NCBI RefSeq assembly: GCF_018069875.1
Contig: NZ_JAGQDF010000013.1
Location: forward strand, 124,001 to 188,000
DNA length: 64,000 nt
Source: Ideonella alba
GTDB lineage: Bacteria > Pseudomonadota > Gammaproteobacteria > Burkholderiales > Burkholderiaceae_C
Direction: 5' to 3'
The first letter of the stretch is position 1; each line of letters starts with the position of its first letter. Of this stretch, positions 1-7,914 are shown piece after piece. The notes below the pieces were generated by a model. It searched no databases. It saw only the letters and a list, made by a program, of their open reading frames with translations, and was not told the DNA's origin. The translations under genes were made by a program, and so were the position numbers.

Positions 1-564
1 GGGCGCACCGCCGCGGTAGGGCACGTGCGTCATCTGCAGCTTCATCGCGTCCTTGGTCATCTCGCCGACGATGTGGCCGATCGAGCCCGGCCCGCCGCTG
101 CCGAAGACGAAGCCTGGGGCGGCCGCCGCCTTGGGCAGGTCCTTCAGGCTGGCCGGGCCGGTCTTGGGGTTCGCCATGATCAGCACCGGCGCCACGCCCA
201 GCATCGCCACATGGGTGAACTGCTTGACCGGGTCGTAGGGCGGCTTGGGCACGGTGTACGGGCCGATCGAGGTGGGCGTGGAGTTCGACAGCATCAGCGT
301 GTAGCCATCGGGTGCGGAGCGCACCACGTCGAGGCCCCCGATCGTGCCGCCGGCACCGGGCTTGTTGTCCACCACCACCGGCTGGCCCAGCGCCTTGGCC
401 AGCGGGTCGGCGATGGTGCGGGCGACGATGTCGCTGGCGCCGCCGGCGGCAAAGGTCACCACCAGGCGGATGGGCTTGTCGGGCCAGGCGGCCCGGGCGG
501 GCAGTGCGGCCAGGCTGGCGGCCAGCGCCAGGCAGGACAGGGCAAGGCGGCGGGACAGGCGCAT
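1..564 (-). CDS. Bug-family (tripartite tricarboxylate transporter type) substrate-binding protein, partial
   Basis: The first 188 codons of a periplasmic solute-binding protein are present; the 3' part lies beyond the left edge. The start begins a signal peptide (MRLSRRLALSCLALAASLAA, cleaved near ARAAWP). It is followed by the family pattern: a PIRLVVTFAAGGASD loop, VVDNKPGAGGTIG, and a DGYTLMLSNS strand. Bug proteins bind carboxylates or related metabolites. A ribosome site (GGAG, 8 nt upstream) supports the ATG at 564. It lies 65 bp downstream of uraH on the same strand, so it may be co-transcribed with the urate genes and bind a purine-derived ligand; that ligand is inference. No TctA/TctB membrane genes are visible. 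Confidence 0.88.
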   Translation of the reverse strand, partial: MRLSRRLALSCLALAASLAALPARAAWPDKPIRLVVTFAAGGASDIVARTIADPLAKALGQPVVVDNKPGAGGTIGGLDVVRSAPDGYTLMLSNSTPTSIGPYTVPKPPYDPVKQFTHVAMLGVAPVLIMANPKTGPASLKDLPKAAAAPGFVFGSGGPGSIGHIVGEMTKDAMKLQMTHVPYRGGAP

Positions 565-629
565 GGCAGCAACTCCGGCAGGGTGAGGGTGTGCGGGCGC
601 GTGCAAGTGCCGTGCCCGGCGTGGCGGCT

Positions 630-983
630 TCAGGAGCCGCGGTAGGTGGAATACGACCAGGGGCTGACCAGCAGCGGCACGTGGTAGTGCGCGGCGATGT
701 CGGCGATGCCGAAGTCCAGCGGCACCTCGTCCAGGAAGGGCGGGTCGGGCAGGTCCACGCCGCGGGACTTGAAGTACGCGGCCACCGAGAACACCAGCCG
801 GTAGCGGCCGATCTGCATGTCCAGGCCGGCCAGCAGCGGGCCCCCGTCGGCCCGGCCGTCGTCGTTCAGGGTCAGGCTGCGGATCACCTGGCTGCCACCG
901 GGCAGCAGGCGCTCCAGGCGCACCGCCATGCCGGCGGCGGGGCAGCCGTTCATCGTGTCGAGCACGTGGGTGCTGAGTCCCAT
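630..983 (-). CDS. uraH: 5-hydroxyisourate hydrolase (transthyretin-like)
   Basis: This 117-residue protein has the HIUase signatures: N-terminal MGLSTHVLDT with the catalytic His, a central LVFSVAAYF strand, the AAHYHVPLL segment, and the diagnostic C-terminal YRGS. HIUase hydrolyses 5-hydroxyisourate, the product of urate oxidation, to OHCU in the cytoplasm. The frame is open further upstream, but the Met before GLSTHV matches the family's usual start and has AAAGGA about 7 nt before it. The gene diverges from the GntR regulator, with a palindromic operator between them. The next enzyme, OHCU decarboxylase, is encoded to the right as part of a fusion. No urate oxidase gene is seen. Confidence 0.95.
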   Translation of the reverse strand: MGLSTHVLDTMNGCPAAGMAVRLERLLPGGSQVIRSLTLNDDGRADGGPLLAGLDMQIGRYRLVFSVAAYFKSRGVDLPDPPFLDEVPLDFGIADIAAHYHVPLLVSPWSYSTYRGS

Positions 984-1023
984 GGGAGGTGTCCTTTCGG
1001 TGGCGTGGCTTGCGGAATGCATA

Positions 1024-1039
1024 AAAGTGTATACACTTT
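1024..1039. promoter_or_regulatory. Perfect 16-bp palindrome, probable GntR operator
   Basis: The sequence AAAGTGTATACACTTT is a perfect dyad between uraH (start 983, leftward) and the GntR gene (start 1060, rightward). A partial copy of one half (AATACAC) follows at 1042-1048. The core GTGTATACAC fits the GTnTAnAC-like sites of FCD-type GntR regulators. Its place between divergent genes suggests that the adjacent regulator controls both directions. Binding is inferred. Confidence 0.65.
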
Positions 1040-1059
1040 CGAATACACGTCAACCGATC

Positions 1060-1806
1060 ATGACCCGCAGCGCCACCACCACCACCCGCACAGCACGCAA
1101 GCCGCGTGCCGCCGTGGCCGAGGCGGCCGCAGAGGCACAGGTCATGGGCAGCACCGCGCGCATCGTCGAGTCGATCACCACCGCCATCGTCGAGCGCCGG
1201 CTGATGCCCGGCACCAAGCTGGCCGAGCAGAAGCTGGCCGACATCTTCCAGGTCTCGCGCACGCTGGTGCGCCAGGCGCTGAACCAGCTCAGCCGCGACC
1301 GCCTGGTGACGCTGGAGCCGGCGCGCGGCGCCTTCGTGGCCATGCCCAGCCCGGAAGAAGCGCGCCAGGTCTTCGAGGTGCGCTCGATGATCGAGTCGGC
1401 GATGGCGCGCCAGCTGTGCGCGCGCATCACCGACGCCCAGGTCACCGAACTGCGCCGCCACCTGAAGGCCGAGCGCGAGGCGGTGGCCCGCACCGACGTG
1501 CCCGGCCGCACCCGGCTGCTGGCCGACTTCCATGTGCTGCTGGCGCGGATGATGGGCAACGAGGTGCTGGCGCAGCTGCTGGAAGAACTGCTGCGGCGCT
1601 CCTCGCTGATCTCGCTGATGTACCAGTCGGCGCATTCGGCCGAGGCCTCGCAGGCCGAGCACGAGGCCATCGTCGACGCGCTGGCCCGCCGCGACAGCCG
1701 TGCGGTGGTGCGCCTGATGGAACACCACCTGCGCAGCGTCGAGACCAACCTGAGCATGCATCCACGCGCGCCGGACCTGGCGGCGGTGCTGTCCACCGAG
1801 ACCTGA
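1060..1806 (+). CDS. GntR-family (FCD domain) transcriptional regulator
   Basis: This 248-residue regulator has a basic, Thr/Ala-rich N-terminus and then a GntR winged helix (about residues 30-95, with LAEQKLADIFQVSRTLVRQA as helix-turn-helix). An all-helical FCD ligand-binding domain follows (about 105-230, with the FEVRSMIE and AEHEAIVDALARRD segments). FCD regulators usually bind small carboxylates and repress catabolic genes. The ATG at 1060 lies just after a palindromic operator; an upstream in-frame extension would run through that operator and the promoter, so it was not used. The stop is 1 bp before puuE, so the regulator is probably in the same operon and may sense a urate or allantoin metabolite (inference). 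Confidence 0.92.
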   Translation: MTRSATTTTRTARKPRAAVAEAAAEAQVMGSTARIVESITTAIVERRLMPGTKLAEQKLADIFQVSRTLVRQALNQLSRDRLVTLEPARGAFVAMPSPEEARQVFEVRSMIESAMARQLCARITDAQVTELRRHLKAEREAVARTDVPGRTRLLADFHVLLARMMGNEVLAQLLEELLRRSSLISLMYQSAHSAEASQAEHEAIVDALARRDSRAVVRLMEHHLRSVETNLSMHPRAPDLAAVLSTET

Positions 1807-1807
1807 G

Positions 1808-2752
1808 ATGACCCCACGCTATCCCCGCGACCTGAAGGGCTACGGGCGCGACGTCCCCCACGCCCGCTGGCCCGGCAACGCCCGCATCGCGGTGCAGTTC
1901 GTGCTGAACTACGAGGAGGGCGGCGAGAACTCGGTGCTGCACGGCGACGCCGGCTCCGAGCAGTTCCTCTCCGAAATGTTCAACCCCGCCAGCTACCCGG
2001 CGCGGCACCTGAGCATGGAGGGCATCTACGAATACGGCTCACGCGTGGGCGTGTGGCGCCTGCTGCGCGAGTTCGAGCGCCGCGGCCTGCCGCTGACCAT
2101 CTTCGGCGTGTCCAGCGCGCTGGCGCGCTGCCCCGAGGTGACGCAGGCCTTTGTGGAACTGGGCCACGAGATCGCCTGCCACGGCTGGAAGTGGATCCAC
2201 TACCAGACCATGCCCGAGTGCGAGGAGCGCGAGCACCTGCAGCGCGGCATGGAGATCATTGAACGCCTGACGGGTGAACGTCCGCTGGGCTGGTACACCG
2301 GCCGCGACAGTCCCAACACCCGCCGCCTGGTGGCCGACCATGGCGGCTTCGCCTACGACAGCGACTACTACGGCGACGACCTGCCCTTCTGGCTGCAGGT
2401 CAGGAAGACCGACGGCACGCTGGCGCCGCACCTGGTGGTGCCCTACACGCTGGACTGCAACGACATGCGCTTTGCGCTGCCGCAGGGCTTCAGCCACGGC
2501 GACCCGTTCTTCCAGTACCTGAAGGACGCCTTCGACGTGATGTACGCCGAGGGCGACGAGCGGCCCGCGATGATGAGCATCGGCATGCACTGCCGGCTGC
2601 TGGGCCGCCCGGGCCGGATGCGTGCGCTGCAGCGCTTCCTCGACCATGTGCAGTCGCATGACCGGGTCTGGGTGACACGGCGCATCGACATTGCCCACCA
2701 TTGGCGCGCCGAGCACCCGTTCGATGCGCAGACCGCCTTCATCTGGGAGTGA
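1808..2752 (+). CDS. puuE: Allantoinase, PuuE (polysaccharide-deacetylase) family
   Basis: This 314-residue protein belongs to the metal-independent PuuE allantoinase family. It carries the N-terminal YPRDLKGYG and the VLNYEEGGENSVLHGD stretch, followed by a deacetylase-fold barrel. Characteristic segments include HEIACHGWKW, GWYTGRDSPNTRRLV and MMSIGMHCRLLGRPGR. It opens the hydantoin ring of allantoin to give allantoate. It starts 1 bp after the GntR stop and ends 7 bp before the next gene, so these genes read as one operon. The downstream UraD-AllC fusion supplies the steps before and after allantoin. Confidence 0.95.
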   Translation: MTPRYPRDLKGYGRDVPHARWPGNARIAVQFVLNYEEGGENSVLHGDAGSEQFLSEMFNPASYPARHLSMEGIYEYGSRVGVWRLLREFERRGLPLTIFGVSSALARCPEVTQAFVELGHEIACHGWKWIHYQTMPECEEREHLQRGMEIIERLTGERPLGWYTGRDSPNTRRLVADHGGFAYDSDYYGDDLPFWLQVRKTDGTLAPHLVVPYTLDCNDMRFALPQGFSHGDPFFQYLKDAFDVMYAEGDERPAMMSIGMHCRLLGRPGRMRALQRFLDHVQSHDRVWVTRRIDIAHHWRAEHPFDAQTAFIWE

Positions 2753-2759
2753 GCGCGCC

Positions 2760-4538
2760 GTGCCGCTGACGATCGATCAACTCAATGCCGCCTCGGTCGA
2801 CGAGGTGACCCGCCTGCTGGACGGCACCTACGAGCACTCGCCGTGGATCGCCGAGCGCGCCTGCGCGCTGCGGCCCTTCCGCAGCCTGGCCCACCTGAAG
2901 CACTGCATGGTGCGGGTGCTGGACGAGGCCGGCGTGGCCGCGCAGCTAGCTCTGATCCGCGCCCACCCCGAGCTGGCCGGCAAGGCGATGGTCAGCAAGA
3001 GCCTCACCGCCGAATCCACCAACGAGCAGGGCAAGGCCGGCCTGACCGATTGCACGCCCGAAGAGTTCGCGCGACTGCAGCAACTCAATGCCGACTACAA
3101 CGCGAAGTTCGGCTTCCCCTTCATCCTGGCGGTGCGTGGCCCGCGTGGTCTGGGGCTGGATCGCCACGCCATCATCGCCACCTTCGCGCGCCGCCTGAAC
3201 AACCCGGTGGACATGGAGCGCGCCGAGTGCCTGCGCAACATCCACCGCATCGCCGAGATCCGGCTGAACGACAAGTTCGGCGTGGAACCGACCGAGGGCA
3301 ACCGCGTGTGGGACTGGGCCGAGCGCCTGGCCGTGCACAGCGACCCCGGCTTCGCCGAGCGCGGCGAGCTGACCGTGACCTACCTGACCGACGCGCACCG
3401 CGCCTGCGCCCGCGACCTGTGCACCTGGATGCGCGAGGAGTGCGGCTTCGACGAGGTGACGATCGATGCCGTGGGCAATGTCGTGGGCCTGTACCGCGGC
3501 ATCGACCCGCAGGCCCCGCGCCTGCTCACCGGCAGCCACTACGACACCGTGCGCAACGGCGGCAAGTACGACGGCCGCCTGGGCATCTTCGTGCCGATGG
3601 CGGTGGTGCGCGCGCTGCACCAGGCCGGCCGGCGCCTGCCCTTCGGCATCGAGGTGGTGGGCTTTGCGGAAGAGGAAGGCCAGCGCTACAAGGCCACCTT
3701 CCTGGCCTCGGGTGCGCTGGTGGGCCAGTTCGATCCGGGCTGGCTGGACCAGGCCGACGCCGACGGCGTGACGATGCGCAGCGCGATGCAGCAGGCCGGG
3801 CTGGACCCGGCCGCGATTGCTACGCTCAGGCGTGACCCCGCACGCTACCTGGGCTTCGTGGAAGTGCACATCGAGCAGGGCCCGGTGCTGAGTGCGCGCG
3901 ACCTGCCGCTGGGCGTGGTCACCAGCATCAATGGCAGCGTGCGCCTGCTGGGCGAGGCCGTGGGCCTGGCCAGCCACGCCGGCACCACGCCGATGGGCCA
4001 GCGCCGCGACGCCGCCTGCGCGGTGGCCGAGCTGGCGCTGTTCCTGGAGCAGCGCGCCGCCAGCGTGCCCGACCTGGTCGGCACGATGGGGATGCTGCAG
4101 GTGCCCGAGGGCTCGATCAACGTGGTGCCGGGCCGCTGCCGCTTCAGCCTGGACATCCGCGCCACCACCAACGCGGTGCGCGACGCCTGCCTGGCCGACG
4201 TGCAGGCCGAGGCGGCGCGCATCGCCACCCGCCGCGGCGTGGCGATCACGCTGGAAGAGACGATGCGCGCGGCCGCTGCCCCCAGCGCGCCGGCCTGGCA
4301 GCGCCGCTGGGAGGCCGCGGTGCAGGCGCTGGGCCTGCCGGTCTTCACCCTGCCCAGCGGCGCCGGCCATGACGCGATGAAGCTGCACGAGGCGATGCCC
4401 CAGGCCATGCTCTTCGTGCGCGGCCTGAACGACGGCATCAGCCACAACCCGCTCGAAGGCGTGAGCAACGACGACTGCGAACTCGCGGTGCGCGCCTTCA
4501 CCCACCTGACCGAACAACTTGCCGCGGACCACCGATGA
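2760..4538 (+). CDS. Bifunctional OHCU decarboxylase / allantoate amidohydrolase (UraD-AllC fusion)
   Basis: A single 592-residue frame carries two enzymes. Residues about 1-165 are OHCU decarboxylase, with RAHPELAGK, STNEQGKAGL and FGFPFILAVRG; this step yields S-allantoin. Residues about 180-590 are an M20-type allantoate amidohydrolase. Its metal ligands are visible in GSHYDTVRNGGKYDGRLG, FAEEEGQRY, VEVHIEQGPVL and the C-terminal SGAGHDAM. The GTG at 2760 is chosen because upstream codons lie inside puuE, and PLTIDQLN is a normal UraD N-terminus. The two domains act on either side of the PuuE step, so the fusion brackets the allantoin intermediate. The linker has no obvious start codon with a ribosome site. 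Confidence 0.92.
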   Translation: MPLTIDQLNAASVDEVTRLLDGTYEHSPWIAERACALRPFRSLAHLKHCMVRVLDEAGVAAQLALIRAHPELAGKAMVSKSLTAESTNEQGKAGLTDCTPEEFARLQQLNADYNAKFGFPFILAVRGPRGLGLDRHAIIATFARRLNNPVDMERAECLRNIHRIAEIRLNDKFGVEPTEGNRVWDWAERLAVHSDPGFAERGELTVTYLTDAHRACARDLCTWMREECGFDEVTIDAVGNVVGLYRGIDPQAPRLLTGSHYDTVRNGGKYDGRLGIFVPMAVVRALHQAGRRLPFGIEVVGFAEEEGQRYKATFLASGALVGQFDPGWLDQADADGVTMRSAMQQAGLDPAAIATLRRDPARYLGFVEVHIEQGPVLSARDLPLGVVTSINGSVRLLGEAVGLASHAGTTPMGQRRDAACAVAELALFLEQRAASVPDLVGTMGMLQVPEGSINVVPGRCRFSLDIRATTNAVRDACLADVQAEAARIATRRGVAITLEETMRAAAAPSAPAWQRRWEAAVQALGLPVFTLPSGAGHDAMKLHEAMPQAMLFVRGLNDGISHNPLEGVSNDDCELAVRAFTHLTEQLAADHR

Positions 4539-5764
4539 CCGACCGCTACGCCTCACTCGATCAATGGATCGATGCCCACTTCGACGAGGAAGTGCGCTTC
4601 CTGCAGGCCCTGGTGCAGGTGCCCACCGACACCCCGCCCGGGAACAACGCACCGCACGCCGAGCGCACCGCCGAGCTGCTGGCGGGCTTCGGCATCCCCG
4701 CCGAGCGGTTCCCGGTGCCGGCCGCCGAGGTGCACGCCTATGGCATGCAGAGCGTGACCAACCTGATCGCCCGGCGCCGCTACGCCGACGGCGGCCCGGT
4801 GATCGCGCTCAATGCCCACGGCGACGTGGTGCCGCCGGGCGAGGGCTGGACGCATGACCCGTATGGCGGCGAGGTGGTCGACGGCAAGCTCTATGGCCGC
4901 GCGTCGGCGGTCAGCAAGTGCGACTTCGCCACCTACACCTTCGCCACCCGCGCGATCGAGGCGCTGGGGCTGCCGCTGAAGGGCGGGGTGGAGCTGCACT
5001 TCACCTACGACGAGGAGTTCGGTGGCGAGCTGGGCCCGGGCTGGCTGCTGAAGCATGGCCACACGAAGCCCGACTATGAAATCGCCGCCGGCTTCAGCTA
5101 CCAGGTGGTCACCGCCCACAACGGCTGCCTGCAGATGGAGGTGACGGTGCACGGCGTGATGGCGCATGCGGCCATTCCGCACACCGGCGTGGATGCGCTG
5201 CAGGGCGCCACCGCCATCCTGTCGGCGCTGTACGCACAGAACGCGCAATACAAGAAGATCAGCTCGCAGGTGCCGGGCATCACCCACCCCTACCTGAATG
5301 TCGGCCGCATCGAGGGCGGCACCAACACCAATGTGGTGCCGGGCAAGGTGGTGCTGAAGCTCGACCGCCGCATGATCCCCGAGGAAGACCCGGTGGCGGT
5401 GGAGGCCGACATCCGCCGCGTGATCACCGAAGCCGCCGCCGCCGTGCCCGGCGTGACGGTCGAGATCAAGCGCCTGCTGATGGCCCATGCGCTCCAGCCC
5501 CTGCCGGGCAACCGCCCGTTGGTGGCCGCGCTGCAGCGCCACGGCGAGGCGGTGTTCGGCGAGCCCATCCCCGAGAGCGGCACGCCGCTCTACACCGATG
5601 TGCGCCTGTACTGCGAGCGCGGCATCCCGGCGGTGATCTACGGCGCCGGCCCGCGCACCGTGCGCGAGAGCAACGCCAAGCGCGCCGACGAGCACATCGT
5701 GCTGGACGACCTGCGCCGCGCCACCAAGGTGGTGGCGCGCACGCTGCTGGAGTTGCTGGGCTGA
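4535..5764 (+). CDS. M20/ArgE-DapE-type metallohydrolase
   Basis: This 409-residue protein overlaps the UraD-AllC stop by 4 bp (ATGA), so the two are translationally coupled. The M20 fold shows NAHGDVVPPGEGW (first His/Asp pair), YDEEFGGELGPG (catalytic Glu pair), a dimerisation domain with HGVMAHAAIPHTGVDAL, and a C-terminal YGAGPRTVRESNAKRADEH with the last His. The usual bridging-Asp motif (GRGxxDxKG) reads GRASAVSKCDFA, with Val at the Asp position. The substrate is not known. The context suggests a ureido compound downstream of allantoate, such as ureidoglycine or ureidoglycolate, or an N-acyl amino acid; this is inference. Confidence 0.85.
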   Translation: MTDRYASLDQWIDAHFDEEVRFLQALVQVPTDTPPGNNAPHAERTAELLAGFGIPAERFPVPAAEVHAYGMQSVTNLIARRRYADGGPVIALNAHGDVVPPGEGWTHDPYGGEVVDGKLYGRASAVSKCDFATYTFATRAIEALGLPLKGGVELHFTYDEEFGGELGPGWLLKHGHTKPDYEIAAGFSYQVVTAHNGCLQMEVTVHGVMAHAAIPHTGVDALQGATAILSALYAQNAQYKKISSQVPGITHPYLNVGRIEGGTNTNVVPGKVVLKLDRRMIPEEDPVAVEADIRRVITEAAAAVPGVTVEIKRLLMAHALQPLPGNRPLVAALQRHGEAVFGEPIPESGTPLYTDVRLYCERGIPAVIYGAGPRTVRESNAKRADEHIVLDDLRRATKVVARTLLELLG

Positions 5765-5780
5765 GGGGTGTGGCCGGGCC

Positions 5781-6635
5781 TCAGGGCAGGTTCAGCCAGG
5801 GTTGAGGAACGATCTGCGCGAAGTCGGTCTCGCCCCCGAACAGGGTGCTGGTGTAGACCCGCTGATTGCTTTGCTGGTCGCTCACGCGGATGGACTTGAT
5901 CCAGTACTGGCCCTGTGGCATGTACTCGCTCACTTGGCTGGCCGCGACGACGGTGGTGCTCGCGAGGCCCGGAACCAGGGTGCCGCCCGATGCGCTCACG
6001 CAGGTGAAGCCGTCGGCGAGGCAAAGCACAACCTCAGCGCCGTTGACGCCTGACACACTGATCGTTCCGGTGTCCTGAATCGTGAGTCGTGCGATCAGGT
6101 AGGGAGGCAACCGGCCCTGGCGATAGTAGGCGCTGAGTTGTCCGGTCGTCAGGGTGGGCGCGACGGCGTCATAGCCCGGGTTCTTGACGGTGATGCGATG
6201 GCGCCCGCCTACGCTGGCCAGGGCCGCTGCGTCGAGGACGGCACAGTTGCCGAAGGCATCACAGGACTGCACCGAGCGGATCGTCCACTGTCCCGGCTCG
6301 ACCGACGGCATCAGGTACCAGCCCACCTGCTTGTCGATCGACAGGTCACCCCAATAGGGCGCCGTGCTCAACTCGATGGTCTGTCCAGAGGGGCCAACCA
6401 GCGTTGGCCACACCTGCCACAGGCCGGCCACATCGTCCTGGGCCCGGATGTCATAGACCAGCGAGGCCCCGAACGGCCCAACGCTCACCGACTTGGGCAG
6501 GTTGAGGTAGGTCAGCTGCGGTGGCGTCTCATCCGAAGCCGGCGCGACAGGCCGGCGCGGAGCGGCCGCATCAGCCATGAGCGGCGCTGCCGCGCTCAAC
6601 GCGGCCAGCAACAAGGCGAGGACGGGGTGTCGCAT
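5781..6635 (-). CDS. Hypothetical secreted protein (paralogue of the 6814-7764 product)
   Basis: This 284-residue protein has a signal peptide (MRHPVLALLLAALSAAAPLM, cleaved around ADAAA) and a mature part rich in beta-strand patterns. It shares a clear scaffold with the neighbour at 6814-7764. Both have a D-D-x-A/S-GL segment, EPGxWTI followed by a D-x-x-GN motif, an APTL-S/T-x-G-x-L spacer, and a C-terminal VYTST-x-FGG-x-TDFA. I do not recognise a named domain. The repeated D-x-x-GN and beta-sandwich-like pattern suggests an Ig-like extracellular fold (inference). The pair probably arose by tandem duplication. Confidence 0.75.
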   Translation of the reverse strand: MRHPVLALLLAALSAAAPLMADAAAPRRPVAPASDETPPQLTYLNLPKSVSVGPFGASLVYDIRAQDDVAGLWQVWPTLVGPSGQTIELSTAPYWGDLSIDKQVGWYLMPSVEPGQWTIRSVQSCDAFGNCAVLDAAALASVGGRHRITVKNPGYDAVAPTLTTGQLSAYYRQGRLPPYLIARLTIQDTGTISVSGVNGAEVVLCLADGFTCVSASGGTLVPGLASTTVVAASQVSEYMPQGQYWIKSIRVSDQQSNQRVYTSTLFGGETDFAQIVPQPWLNLP

Positions 6636-6786
6636 GGAGGCTCCCTCAGGATGTTCTGATGGCGCCTGATTGTTCTGACACGGGCCCGCCCGCGCATCGT
6701 CAAGCCGACGGACGAACGCTTCACCGACGTGCGACTGAGCCGGGTGCGCAGCATCCCCGCGGTGGCCCGCACACCGCTGGCGCTGC

Positions 6787-6805
6787 CGGGGGCCAGAGGC
6801 CCCCG
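6787..6805 (-). terminator. GC-rich hairpin after the 6814-7764 gene, no T-tract
   Basis: The sequence CGGGGGCC-AGA-GGCCCCCG forms a perfect 8-bp stem 9 bp past the stop of the leftward gene. There is no run of T after it on either strand, so it is a possible 3'-end stabiliser or weak terminator only. The rest of 6636-6813 contains no convincing gene. Confidence 0.35.
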
Positions 6806-6813
6806 CCGTGGCA

Positions 6814-7764
6814 TCACGGGTTGACGATCACCTGCGTGCCATTGGGGAACCACGGCGCGAAGTCGGTGCTGCCGCCGAAGGCGGTGCTGGTGTAGACCCG
6901 CGTGCTGCCGGCGTGGTCATGCAGCGTGACGTCCTTCAGCAGGTAGGTGCCGATGGGCATCCCGACCCAGGTGCTGGCGTAGCCGTATAGCGTGGATTTC
7001 TTCTGCGCGTAGACCCAGTTCTCGCTCCAGGTGCCAAAGCAACTGCTCTGGTCCGGCAGGCAGAAGGTGGCGTAGGCGCCGGCGGTGCCTGAGCCGCCCT
7101 GGTCGGCGGTGCCCAATTGCATGCGCACGATCGGCAGGTGGTCCAGTGTGCCCTTGACCGGCGTGCTCAGCGACACCGCGGGCGTCAGGATGCGGCCGCT
7201 GCTCAGCGTGGGTGCCTGCGCATCGGCCCGGGTGCCGGTGACCGTGAACTGCAGGTTGCCGCCCAGTGCGCCCAGGCAGGCGGCGTCGCAGACGAAGTTG
7301 TTGCCGGCGATGTCACTGCCGTAGACCTCGGTGATGGTCCAGACGCCCGGCTCGGCGAAGGGGCCGAAGCGCAGCGCCATCTGGCCCTTGAACGCCGTCC
7401 AGCCGCCCAGGTGCTGGCCGTTGGCCACGGTCTGGGCGCCGCTGGGGCTTCTGGCGGTCATGAAGGTGTGCAGCAGGCCGGAGAGATCGTCGGTGACGTT
7501 GAGATCAACCACCAGCTGGTTCATGCTCTTGCCGGCATCGACCGTGGTGCCGGCGTTGATCGACACCACCACCGGTGGCGTGGTGTCCAGCGCCGCCATC
7601 GGCAGCGCCGGGGTCTGGCGCAGGGCCTGCAGCGCCTGGGCGCGCTGCGCCGGGGCCATGTGGGGCAGATCGGTGATGGCGGGCGCGGCGGCGGCCGCGG
7701 CGGCCACGAACAGGGCGGACAGCGCGAACACGCGCGATGCGGAGGTGCGGAGCAGGGCAGACAT
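6814..7764 (-). CDS. Hypothetical secreted protein (tandem paralogue)
   Basis: This 316-residue protein has a signal peptide (MSALLRTSASRVFALSALFV, then AAAAAAAPA). A DLPHMAPAQRAQALQALRQ segment resembles a propeptide or helical linker. The mature beta-rich region matches the adjacent gene product: EPGVWTITEVYGSD, IAGNNF, APTLSSGRIL and the C-terminal RVYTSTAFGGSTDFAP. Paired cysteines (CDAACLG, CLPDQSSCFG) suggest disulphides outside the cytoplasm. No known family is recognised. It lies 178 bp upstream of its paralogue on the same strand, so the two may be expressed together. Confidence 0.75.
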   Translation of the reverse strand: MSALLRTSASRVFALSALFVAAAAAAAPAITDLPHMAPAQRAQALQALRQTPALPMAALDTTPPVVVSINAGTTVDAGKSMNQLVVDLNVTDDLSGLLHTFMTARSPSGAQTVANGQHLGGWTAFKGQMALRFGPFAEPGVWTITEVYGSDIAGNNFVCDAACLGALGGNLQFTVTGTRADAQAPTLSSGRILTPAVSLSTPVKGTLDHLPIVRMQLGTADQGGSGTAGAYATFCLPDQSSCFGTWSENWVYAQKKSTLYGYASTWVGMPIGTYLLKDVTLHDHAGSTRVYTSTAFGGSTDFAPWFPNGTQVIVNP

Positions 7765-7914
7765 GGGGGGACTTCCTTTGGAGCTTCACCGGCCCCTCGG
7801 TCGACCTCCACCGCCTTGGGGCGAGATCGCCGGCCGGCAAGCCTCTTTTACGCCTGCCATGGCGGCGCCCATTGCGCCGCATCAAGGGCCGCGTCCGCCG
7901 CCGCGCCGGCCCCT

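Noticed and set aside
6657..6824. Stop-free, coding-like plus-strand stretch (ERFTDVRLSRVRSIPAVART region) between the tandem secreted genes
   Set aside because: It has no start codon or ribosome site and no recognised homologue. It could be a gene remnant, but GC-rich random frames look similar.
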